Assembly (NCBI GenBank): GCA_002633005.1
Contig: NMRA01000744.1
Coordinates: 1 to 58,044 of the forward strand
Direction: 5' to 3'
DNA: 58,044 nucleotides
DNA from: Phoronis australis
Taxonomy: Eukaryota; Phoronida; Phoronidae
Under the pieces are notes generated by a model. The model made no database searches. It was not told the DNA's origin and was given only the letters and a program-made list of their open reading frames with translations. The position numbers and the translations under genes are program-made. Position 1 is the stretch's first letter; the number at the start of each line of letters is the position of its first letter. Shown here piece after piece: positions 52,601-58,044 of the stretch.

Positions 52601-54845
52601 GGATTTTGGAATGTGTATATGTGAATTTTGTGATTTCCATAAAGTTTGAATTTTCTGTTGTGGAGAACACTGTACATCCTACCAATATCTCGCACTACGT
52701 TTTTTTTATAAATTTCACAATACACAAATTTTTACAAACAGCCCATTTTTGTATCACTCCAATCTCGGCCTTACTGTTGAGCTTTCTTCAAAGGCAATAA
52801 ATCTGAGCGGACAGGTTTCAGAACAAGTTCATGCGCCAAAGAACATAACTTTTAATTTGAGATTTCTCAATGAAACCCCACCTATTATCACAAGAACTAA
52901 TTGACGCGTGGTTTCATTTCAATTAAATGATCTTGAGAGAAAAACAGCAGCGCCATAGACCTCAACACCTTGCTTTGAAAATAAATTTGACACCCATACC
53001 CAATACCCCAGTAATTCGAAATATTGGATTTTTAAGCACAATCTCTTCTAAGCCAGGGACATACTCTTACCTTGGATTGTATAGCATCCAGATCTCGCTC
53101 CATACCCGTCAGGCGGCGCTGCAGAGCCATGACACCAGAAAGATCGTTGCCAAGTTCGTCAGTGGACTCTATCAGTTTGGCCTTGTCACGGATCCAAGTC
53201 TGAAACAAGCGAAGGAACAGAATGAATTGAAACATTACAATAAAGTATCATCCAGTGGTGGAACCATTAACACATGTGCCAAAACCATTGAATGCAATGG
53301 TTTTTGATACTGAAAAACATGACAGCAAAAGCATGAAATTCTTACCAACAGGGGGCGTATGCACACCAGAAAGAAAGGGCCTAAGGTCTACTTCTTATCT
53401 ATGAATTGGACTTTATTCCTGAGTATCTGTGGTTAACATCATGTCAGTAACCACCAGCTACGCACTACCCTCGTAATAAACATTACCACGTACCATGGTC
53501 TCCGTGACCTCAATGTAGAAGTTCTGTATGCCGTGTGCAGTACGCAGCGAGGCCCTCTTGGCGGCCATGATGGCCCTCAGTCTTTCCCACCTCTCGTTCA
53601 GCTGGGTCTTCCTCGCCACGATCTCGTCCGAGTTTGGGTGAGCGTTGTTGACCAGCTGTTCAGCCAGTTGGTTGACCTCGTCCACTGTGGAGGCGTTGAT
53701 CTCAGTCTCATGCTCCAGGCCTTCAAAGCGGTGCTTAAGGATCTCAAGCTCATCAATGTCGCCGATGGGTTCCATCTGGTCCAGGAACTTCTCCTGCACA
53801 CAAGAACAATCAATATTTATTTTTAAATTTGCCAGTGTATGGACAGAATTGACATAACTTAATAAACAACGGGCAATTCTAAAGTTATTTCAAATAAAAT
53901 CATAATAAATCCTTTAGTTGACTTCCAAGTTTAGAAGTATGAAACGGAGAAACATGCAGTGCGTTCTTAAACTATAAGAAACAATAAGACAAAGTTTCAA
54001 AATGATTCAGCTAAGAATGTTCAACATATGCCCTTAATGAAGTTTAAGAACAAATACACTAAAAACTGCACGCTAAAACATATATCCTTAGCAGTGAGAA
54101 GCTTGAAGTATCCTAATTTATAATCACGTTTTCAACCAAAAATAGCACAGCTAAAATCCAAGACACAATATAACCTCTCAAAGCTGCTCACAACAGCCAC
54201 TACAAAATCCTTTACCTTCTCATCGATCCAGGCCTCAACATCATCAGCTTTGTTGTACAGCTTGTAGAGAGCAAGAGCATCCAACAGTCTCTGTTGGCGC
54301 TGCTCCCCAAGGTCCAACAGTTCCTGGTAGCGACGGTCGATGGTGCCCAGACGGCCGAGCACTTCAGGGGACTCACGGTCCTGTACGGGAAGAGACCAGT
54401 ATTACACAAGGCCACCAACGAGGATGCAATATCCAGTTTTGGATAACCACATTATTGCGCCCCATGGAATTTTACCTGTTCAGTAATGTGATACAATGTC
54501 AACATTTTGCTGTTGCACAATCCAGTGTCAATTTTTTTGGTAAATGGTGTACTTGAACAAAACCCTAGCTGGCAGTTGCAGAACTTTTCAAATTGCTCTG
54601 TCAACAATCACAACTGACAACTACAAAAATAGGCTGGAAAAGGATGATGTATATAATTATGACATTGAAATATTGACTTTGACAATTACAGCACATTCCA
54701 TTGCATACAAACAAGACACAAAGGCAGCTAGGAGACAAGTTTTAATACACAGGGTACCTTAACTTACCTGTTCACCAAGGTTCTGAGCCTGTTCATGAAG
54801 AGCGTCAATTACCTGCTTGTAGTTTTTCAACTCATCCGTCACATC
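25621..54845 (-). CDS. SPTBN: Beta-spectrin, 3' 31 exons (5' part off window)
   Basis: Beta subunit of the spectrin membrane skeleton: it pairs with alpha-spectrin, binds ankyrin and, through its PH domain, phosphoinositides (family knowledge). Thirty-one GT-AG exons join in phase to 5154 nt, 1717 aa plus stop. The first exon (54768-54845) corresponds to the end of an early repeat ([15 protein letters not shown]; human SPTBN1 has NYRPAINSLHEQASAL), so the CH domains and first repeats lie past the right edge. Spectrin repeats occupy local residues 1 to about 1300 (e.g. [57 protein letters not shown]). Then comes a linker of about 270 aa, a PH domain about 1570-1673 and a basic Lys-rich tail. 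The length from this point matches a conventional 17-repeat beta-spectrin (about 1720 aa in human SPTBN1). The ankyrin-binding repeats fall in exons 15-18. Confidence 0.95.
25965..26032 (-). repeat. tRNA-like SINE fragment
   Basis: On the minus strand TGGCCTAAGGTATACAAGTG (A box-like) is followed about 35 nt later by GAGTTCATATCC (B box-like), in spectrin intron 30. Confidence 0.5.
26878..27024 (-). CDS. SPTBN: Spectrin exon 30 (PH domain)
   Basis: 147 nt. [20 protein letters not shown], then [20 protein letters not shown] (human [20 protein letters not shown]). Its acceptor is duplicated 50 bp upstream. Confidence 0.95.
27011..27110. repeat. 50-bp perfect tandem duplication spanning the exon 30 acceptor
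   Basis: The unit TGTGTGTTAGGATCCTGCAC plus AACAAGGGGAGAC and AATTATAAACACAGTAG fills 27011-27060 and again 27061-27110 without a mismatch. Each unit contains the AG|GATCC acceptor and the first exon bases. Confidence 0.95.
27464..27539 (-). CDS. SPTBN: Spectrin exon 29 (PH domain)
   Basis: 76 nt. [20 protein letters not shown], then KHAKH (human [21 protein letters not shown]). Found by closing the phase gap between exons 28 and 30. Confidence 0.93.
28014..28083 (-). repeat. tRNA-like SINE fragment
   Basis: Minus strand reads GCAGTGTCTGTTTGACTTAA, then GTCGTGGGTTTAAATC. It shares the GCAGTGT start and GTCGTGGGTTNAA B box with the copy at 17073 in the CoREST intron, so probably the same family. 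Confidence 0.55.
28138..28647 (+). mobile_element. 5'-truncated LINE (non-LTR retrotransposon) 3' end
   Basis: The frame at 28150-28344 encodes [20 protein letters not shown] and then [10 protein letters not shown], the familiar C-terminal end of reverse-transcriptase ORFs in CR1/Jockey-like LINEs. An AT-rich 3' UTR follows, then CTCTATAAATAAAGTTTATT running into (ATT)n. It sits in spectrin intron 28, antisense to spectrin, and its tail ends at the exon 28 donor. Confidence 0.85.
28606..28647. repeat. (ATT)n tail microsatellite
   Basis: About thirteen ATT units with one imperfection, the 3' tail of the LINE at 28138. Likely length-polymorphic. Confidence 0.9.
28649..28751 (-). CDS. SPTBN: Spectrin exon 28 (PH domain start)
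   Basis: 103 nt, phase 1 in, phase 2 out. [20 protein letters not shown] (human MEGFLNRKHEWEAHNKKAS). Its donor GTAATAAT is contiguous with a LINE (ATT)n tail. Confidence 0.94.
29444..29563 (-). CDS. SPTBN: Spectrin exon 27 (SR-like basic patch)
   Basis: 120 nt, phase 1 both ends. [20 protein letters not shown], then [16 protein letters not shown]. Phase matches exons 26 and 28, so it could be skipped without shifting frame. Confidence 0.82.
30985..31071. repeat. 87-bp hairpin or palindromic MITE
   Basis: Ends are inverted: ACTGAAAATGCA on the left and TGCATTTTCAGT on the right. An inner pair CCTCGTG/CACGAGG points to a near-continuous stem-loop. It lies about 90 nt downstream of the spectrin exon 26 donor. 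Confidence 0.65.
31162..31236 (-). CDS. SPTBN: Spectrin exon 26 (Pro/Glu/Lys linker)
   Basis: 75 nt, phase 1 both ends. [20 protein letters not shown], then KEKP. Confidence 0.82.
31600..31662. repeat. About 30-bp tandem repeat
   Basis: AAGAAATGACCAATCA occurs twice, at about 31602 and 31634, each followed by a similar A-rich stretch ending in AAACTG. Intronic. Confidence 0.6.
33388..33518 (-). CDS. SPTBN: Spectrin exon 25 (Glu-rich linker)
   Basis: 131 nt, phase 2 in, phase 1 out. [20 protein letters not shown], then [18 protein letters not shown]. Confidence 0.85.
33902..34032 (-). CDS. SPTBN: Spectrin exon 24 (Glu-rich linker)
   Basis: 131 nt, ends in phase 2. [20 protein letters not shown], then a Glu/Arg-rich stretch ending APPEEEK. 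Confidence 0.85.
34977..35280. mobile_element. 304-bp MITE with AGGGACGG inverted ends
   Basis: Left end AGGGACGGAAAGTGTGAT, right end ATCACTTTCCGTCCCT. No coding capacity. Flanking bases (ATA/TTA) suggest a short TA or TWA duplication, as in Tc1/mariner or PIF/Harbinger derivatives. It lies in the intron between spectrin exons 23 and 24. Confidence 0.8.
35635..35820 (-). CDS. SPTBN: Spectrin exon 23 (linker, possibly optional)
   Basis: 186 nt if the donor is [29 protein letters not shown], then a Ser-rich stretch. If that weak donor is skipped, the frame ends four codons on at TAA (35619-35617), so it may also act as an alternative last coding exon. Starts with LE like exon 22. Confidence 0.65.
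36624..36758 (-). CDS. SPTBN: Spectrin exon 22 (linker)
   Basis: 135 nt, phase 0. [20 protein letters not shown], a charged linker after repeat 17 (human LELLEVRRQQEEEERKR). Confidence 0.85.
37253..37449 (-). CDS. SPTBN: Spectrin exon 21 (end of repeat 17)
   Basis: 197 nt. [40 protein letters not shown] and [20 protein letters not shown], then ERLTT. This is the partial last repeat that contributes to tetramerisation with alpha-spectrin. Confidence 0.97.
38365..38449 (-). CDS. SPTBN: Spectrin exon 20
   Basis: 85 nt, ends in phase 1. [20 protein letters not shown], then HRWDHLQL. Confidence 0.93.
38874..39012 (-). CDS. SPTBN: Spectrin exon 19
   Basis: 139 nt. [20 protein letters not shown], then [17 protein letters not shown] (human ELGKSLLARKHYASEE). 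Confidence 0.97.
39291..39463 (-). CDS. SPTBN: Spectrin exon 18
   Basis: 173 nt, ends in phase 2. [20 protein letters not shown], then TQEKPR (human FFSMVRDLMLWMEDVIRQIE). Confidence 0.97.
40174..40356 (-). CDS. SPTBN: Spectrin exon 17 (ankyrin-binding region)
   Basis: 183 nt. [20 protein letters not shown], then [17 protein letters not shown] and SYAGDK (human IQALGTQVRQLQEDAARL...AYAGDK). Confidence 0.97.
40620..40883 (-). CDS. SPTBN: Spectrin exon 16 (ankyrin-binding region)
   Basis: 264 nt. [20 protein letters not shown] and [11 protein letters not shown] match vertebrate beta-spectrin almost exactly, the strongest single homology in the gene. Confidence 0.98.
41099..41303 (-). CDS. SPTBN: Spectrin exon 15 (start of ankyrin-binding region)
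   Basis: 205 nt. [20 protein letters not shown] and [11 protein letters not shown] match human repeat 14, part of the ankyrin-binding pair of repeats in beta-spectrins. Confidence 0.96.
42121..42329 (-). CDS. SPTBN: Spectrin exon 14
   Basis: 209 nt. [20 protein letters not shown], then [20 protein letters not shown] (human YYFDAAEAEAWMSEQELYMM). Confidence 0.97.
42350..42398. repeat. Short tandem repeat, intron 13
   Basis: Three copies of a unit like GCACAGGAAAGCAGAYGG, just upstream of the exon 14 acceptor in the sense of transcription. Confidence 0.6.
42943..43143 (-). CDS. SPTBN: Spectrin exon 13
   Basis: 201 nt, 67 residues: [20 protein letters not shown], then [20 protein letters not shown]. 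Confidence 0.94.
43692..43878 (-). CDS. SPTBN: Spectrin exon 12
   Basis: 187 nt. [20 protein letters not shown] and [20 protein letters not shown] (human WVGERMPLATSTDHGHNLQTVQ region). Confidence 0.96.
44195..44325 (-). CDS. SPTBN: Spectrin exon 11
   Basis: 131 nt, ends in phase 2. [20 protein letters not shown], then KKAVVQER. A longer antisense open frame overlaps it but is not supported. Confidence 0.9.
44984..45247 (-). CDS. SPTBN: Spectrin exon 10
   Basis: 264 nt. [40 protein letters not shown] and [15 protein letters not shown] (human YGKDLTSVNILLKKQ). Confidence 0.95.
45570..45716 (-). CDS. SPTBN: Spectrin exon 9
   Basis: 147 nt. [20 protein letters not shown], then [20 protein letters not shown] (human NLHSKWLKHQAFMAELASNK). 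Confidence 0.95.
46044..46094. repeat. 25-bp tandem duplication spanning the exon 8 donor
   Basis: The unit CATCCAGTACAGTCCCRCCC plus ACTTA repeats, giving two identical minus-strand donors GAT|GTAAGTGGG, with GT at 46092-46091 and 46067-46066. Confidence 0.9.
46093..46356 (-). CDS. SPTBN: Spectrin exon 8
   Basis: 264 nt. [20 protein letters not shown] and [11 protein letters not shown] (human MTTMDANEEKINAV), then [16 protein letters not shown]. Both of its splice sites lie in short tandem duplications. Confidence 0.95.
46341..46440. repeat. 57-bp tandem duplication spanning the exon 8 acceptor
   Basis: CTGCCTCAAGGTTATTCTAT plus TGGAAGAGG, with AAACAGCAGTAG further on, occurs at 46341 and again at 46398. 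Each copy contains the acceptor and the first exon codons. Confidence 0.9.
47513..47533 (-). CDS. Candidate 21-nt microexon between exons 7 and 8
   Basis: ATTTGCACAG, then ATCACTAACTTGGACAAACA+G, then GTAAAC. In frame (ITNLDKQ), phase 0 to 0. No homologous insertion is known to me; it may be a chance match. Confidence 0.25.
48290..48457 (-). CDS. SPTBN: Spectrin exon 7
   Basis: 168 nt. [20 protein letters not shown] matches the human segment with [14 protein letters not shown], followed by [20 protein letters not shown]. Confidence 0.96.
48888..48942. repeat. Two-copy repeat beside the exon 6 donor
   Basis: CCCACACCACCAGTGTTCCACAC is followed at once by CCCCACACCACCCGTGTTTCACAC and then the exon 6 donor. 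On the transcribed strand the repeat begins directly after GTGAGT. Confidence 0.75.
48944..49219 (-). CDS. SPTBN: Spectrin exon 6
   Basis: 276 nt, 92 residues: [36 protein letters not shown], and [11 protein letters not shown] (human QTDAQYMFLRQ). Confidence 0.96.
49958..50074 (-). CDS. SPTBN: Spectrin exon 5
   Basis: 117 nt. [20 protein letters not shown], then [14 protein letters not shown]. Confidence 0.94.
52309..52380 (-). CDS. Candidate alternative (poison or cassette) exon after spectrin exon 4
   Basis: Acceptor CATATTTCAG, then CTTGACTTCCTCAAGGACGA ([14 protein letters not shown]...). It starts like exon 5 ([11 protein letters not shown]). It can splice at GAG|GTTTTT (72 nt, in frame), or read on four codons to a TAG. 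Its position and start similarity suggest a diverged exon duplicate; the donor is weak. Confidence 0.35.
53071..53199 (-). CDS. SPTBN: Spectrin exon 4
   Basis: 129 nt. [20 protein letters not shown] and [20 protein letters not shown] match the human SPTBN1 repeat containing [16 protein letters not shown] almost residue for residue. Confidence 0.96.
53494..53793 (-). CDS. SPTBN: Spectrin exon 3
   Basis: 300 nt, 100 residues, nearly a whole repeat: [58 protein letters not shown]. Confidence 0.95.
54216..54380 (-). CDS. SPTBN: Spectrin exon 2
   Basis: 165 nt. Encodes [20 protein letters not shown] and [17 protein letters not shown], the linker helix and first helix of the next repeat with its conserved Trp. 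Confidence 0.93.
54768..54845 (-). CDS. SPTBN: Spectrin exon 1 of window
   Basis: 78 nt, [20 protein letters not shown] and on; phase 0 both ends. The acceptor abuts a minisatellite (54849-55075). Confidence 0.85.
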
Positions 54846-54848
54846 CTG

Positions 54849-55075
54849 TAATGGTAGTACACACATGGTGATTGGTCAGGCTCAACTATCTTGTACTGGT
54901 AGTACGGACATGGTTATTGACCAGGTTAAACTATCTCATACTGGTGGTACGGGCATGGTTATTGGTCAGGATCAGTCATCTTGTACTGGTAGTGCCGACG
55001 TGATTGATCAGGCTCAACCATCTTGTACTGGTAGTATGGAAGTTGTAATTGGTCAGGCTCAACTATCTTGGGAGT
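54849..55075. repeat. About 45-bp minisatellite at the exon 1 acceptor
   Basis: About five diverged copies of ATGGTTATTGGTCAGGCTCA plus ACTATCTTGTACTGGTAGTAC. The partial last copy reaches to within three bases of the exon 1 acceptor. The repeat happens to be open in frame, but I see no reason to call it coding. Confidence 0.85.
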
Positions 55076-55079
55076 AAAC

Positions 55080-57980
55080 ACTAGAGGTGGGTGGAGGGAA
55101 ATGTCTGCATGAAATGTAATGGCCAATGAAAAACCGGCTTTGCCCAACCTTGCTATAGACTTTACAAAGCGACGCGTTAAGCTAGATAACATTTCTGTAT
55201 TTTACATGCTGGCATGCAACAGTGCACGTTTTACCTTCCTCAAATCTATTATATATTATGTATAACCAAAAAGAAACTTAAAGGAAAAATGATACTGTAT
55301 TTATATGAAAAATCAAGTCTCACTTATAACACGACATGGGTGTAAAAACTAGAGACCCAGCTTTATAGGGTCCTGGAAAAAATCCTCATCTGACATGCTA
55401 GTTTCAAAGAACAAGCGAAACGCGAAGACCGAAGCCCAGGCACAAATCTCCGACTCGACTCGTGTTAAAATTTAACCGGTCATGCCGCACGATTACAGTA
55501 CAAACTTAGTTTACTCGAAATGTGTCATGCAATTTTCAAGTCGAGTTCCAAGTACAGAGGTTAGAAATCTGCCCCCAGAATTCCAAAAGTGCACAAAGAC
55601 ACCAGAGTGCAGTTCTGCTCATGTACAAAGCACACTTGTCTAGTGATCATGAACTAACACAGAGAGAGTTAAAGCGCATTACCAGGAACTACGTTTGGGT
55701 TTACATACACAAGCAGCAAGCGCTTGGATGCTAAAGAACAACTGTAGAAAATACAATTATCAGTTTAAAAGTCTATCTTACTACATTACTAACTAGCAGG
55801 CTAACTACTTTACCTGGGACTAACTAGCAAGCTAACTACTTTACCTGGGACTTACTAGCTACTGACTAAGTACTAAAACATGATGTAAACTACGTAACAA
55901 TAATACACACGAGACACAGTCAGCACAAGAGAAAAGAAAACAGACAGAAAACTGTTTCTGCGTCATGACAGTCAACTATTCCGGCTGAAAATGATGGGTT
56001 ATGACGCGTCATAGTGGATGTAATCCATTATCACAATCTTCCGAAGCCGCAAAAATTGGTCCATAAATAGCGTAACCAAGCATGTTCACCTAATTTAAAA
56101 AGTATACATGTACAGTGCACTAAGCGGCATGTCAGCAACTTCATTACCGCCGTTCATTGTGTATTGTGCTTTAGATTTTTGATAACACAGAGACAGGCCG
56201 GAAATCTTTACCGTACCTTCTCACTCAAAGTTCCGCGTTTTTTCGATAGCCCTTAGCGGACTTTTTTAAAGCCGGTATAAGACCGACACCTGCGTACAAT
56301 GTGGTAGTTGCACACCTGGTGACTTATTTGTGTACCACACACATAGGGTAAATGTTTGACCTCGTGAAAATTTTAAAGTGGATGTGCACATTGCAAGCGC
56401 AATCACTATCAAAAGTACAGACACATAACTTCACCAGAGCACGGCCGGAAAGAAGTGACACAGAATAAACTTCGGCTTATTTTACTTAACATAAAAACTC
56501 CCTGCATGCTAGCATTCTTATATTGTTCATTGTAAAAATTTCGACATCTTGCATTTGGAAATATGATACAAGTGTGTATAACACTACGTGGAATATGGAT
56601 ATTTTTGCAAACTGCAATTTTTGTATGTGCCTACTGCATCAAAGTACATGCCTAGACCACCAAGCTAGTATTGTAAATAAGTGAACAAGCATCAACATAA
56701 TCAATTACGCGAAATTTAGCCGAAATCAAATTTTCTACATGTGACCTAATCAGTGCATCAGTCGTCTGCATTAGTCATGCCGTGCATCTTTTAAAGATAT
56801 CATGGGTTTTATTTATGATCGGAACTACATGAATAGCCTTCTGGTAAATTACCCAACACGACATACGGCCATGACCATCAATTCTGTTTACATTCAACCA
56901 CTATGACGCGGAAAAACGTGTCACTTTGTCACTTTCCTTTTGACTTGTTGTGTGTAAAAGCAATTTAGTCTTTCAGTACTAAAACAAATAGACAACATAT
57001 CAAAAGCGAAAAATCTACGTCCACTGAGAGAAGCACTTGTGAATTTAATATGTCAAGTAGCTACCAACTATTTAGCAAAGCCCATAACTCAGTGACCAGC
57101 GACCGTAGCAACAGACTAGCAATGCAGTTTTCCAGAGCTTGACGAGACAACCCACTTATAAATTTAACACTTCGGAGTACCACGACCAATTGAATGTTGC
57201 ATTACGTGCGGCGCAAGGGATAACGGGATGTGGCCAACTTCAGCACAATGCAATAGACGGCACGACAGAAAGGAAGAGATAGGTCATGGAGAAATGGTGT
57301 CAGTGACACAGAGAAGCCAGATGACGGAAGACATTGCAGGGACACAACAAACACACGGAGAGACACGAGAAAGTTCGCAGAAGAAAGTGTATCTTACTTG
57401 TCCAGTTTTGTTACTGACAACACAAAATAGCGAACAAAAAGGCAACTGAAGAACGAAACACGCAGTAAATAATGGTGGCATATTTAAATGGAGAGAAATA
57501 AAGCTTAATTACGGCAATTATTCACCTACTTAGCAAGCAATAAGGCAGGAAAGTGATTGTCAAAAATTTCCACAAAAACGAAGATTAGCTTGGTTAACAC
57601 TGCGTAGTTGTAACCCAGAACGATACCTAGTAAAACTCCCATTATTTGCGGCAAGACAATTACCGTTAGAAAAATGCAAAACGACAACTTCGGCAATTTT
57701 TTTTGTACATCATAATTTGAGAATAACTGTACAAATTTTGGATTGGCAAAAGCAAAACGCGTGAAGAAACGAGTACACGGCCCGTAACAAAGAAGTATGA
57801 CGTAAGTTTTATCCCTTATATTACCACTGCGGTTGACAATGCAAGATGACTATCATTTGAGTCTAAGGACTAATTCCAGTTGCCCCTTTGTAGGATTATC
57901 AACACCAGAGAAAATGATTTTATGCTTGTGTGTGTGTTTGTGAAGGCAAGCGTGGTCGCGCTGTGCGAAGCGGACATTAC
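55080..57980. other. Right-hand spectrin intron, nothing recognised
   Basis: Apart from the 31-bp duplication (55788) and a 14-bp palindrome TATGACGCGTCATA (56000-56013), I see no exon, RNA gene or element. The exons upstream of 54845 must lie beyond 58044, or be too short to recognise. Confidence 0.5.
55788..55849. repeat. 31-bp tandem duplication
   Basis: ACTAACTAGCARGCTAACTA plus CTTTACCTGGG twice in a row. On the minus strand each copy shows CCCAG|GTAAAG, a donor-like string, but no exon is apparent upstream. Confidence 0.85.
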
Positions 57981-57986
57981 ACTCAC

Positions 57987-58028
57987 AGGTGTCGCTGTTT
58001 TTTCGCCCACTAGGTCTGACATGATGGC
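57987..58028 (-). CDS. Candidate 42-nt exon upstream of spectrin exon 1
   Basis: TTATTTTTAG, then GCCATCATGTCAGACCTAGT and on, then GTGAGTG. It reads AIMSDLVGEKTATP, phase 0 to 0, compatible with exon 1. The internal ATG (58022) in an ATCATGT context could start a shorter isoform. No homology is known to me; it could be chance. Confidence 0.25.
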
Positions 58029-58044
58029 CTAAAAATAACACAAA

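Noticed and set aside
54865-55077. Repeating peptide (MVIGQAQLSCTGS...) from an open frame
   Set aside because: It is the translation of an intronic minisatellite whose unit length is a multiple of three; no start context or splice support.

Overview
This is animal nuclear DNA, most likely from a marine invertebrate. It carries two multi-exon genes in tail-to-tail orientation, with GT-AG introns, AATAAA signals, hAT-like and other MITEs, a LINE tail and tRNA-like SINE fragments. The species cannot be fixed from sequence alone. I found no bacterial-style genes, CRISPR array or rRNA.

Left part (1-13690). Bases 1-4978 hold no gene I can support. Positions 4979-9464 and 9507-13690 are a head-to-tail direct repeat of about 4.2-4.5 kb, a few percent diverged. 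Each copy carries the first two coding exons of a CoREST (RCOR) gene. A single N (9465) lies exactly at the junction, and a hAT-like MITE is present in one copy and absent from the other. Two haplotypes joined in series by the assembler is the simplest explanation; a true promoter and first-exon duplication is the alternative.

Middle (12466-20947, + strand). A complete REST corepressor/CoREST gene of 11 coding exons (1545 nt, 514 aa) can be assembled without a frame break. In order it has ELM2, SANT1, an unusual CX2C-X15-CX2C GATA-like zinc finger, the LSD1-binding helical linker, SANT2 and a Pro-rich tail. The 3' flank (20948 to about 23300) contains AATAAA signals.

Right part (25621-54845, - strand). 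Thirty-one exons of a conventional beta-spectrin splice into an open frame of 5154 nt (1717 aa plus stop). They run from the end of an early spectrin repeat through repeat 17, a charged linker with an SR-like patch, a PH domain and a basic C-terminus. The actin-binding CH domains and first repeats lie beyond the right edge.

The most unusual signal is in the spectrin gene. Several splice sites sit inside, or directly against, short tandem duplications: the acceptor and donor of exon 8, the acceptor of exon 30, a minisatellite at the acceptor of exon 1, a repeat beside the exon 6 donor, and a LINE (ATT)n tail at the donor of exon 28. Some of the duplicated sites would give in-frame stops or frameshifts if used. 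Candidate cassette exons (52309-52380, 47513-47533, 57987-58028) add to this picture. Exon numbers for spectrin are local to this window and count from the right.
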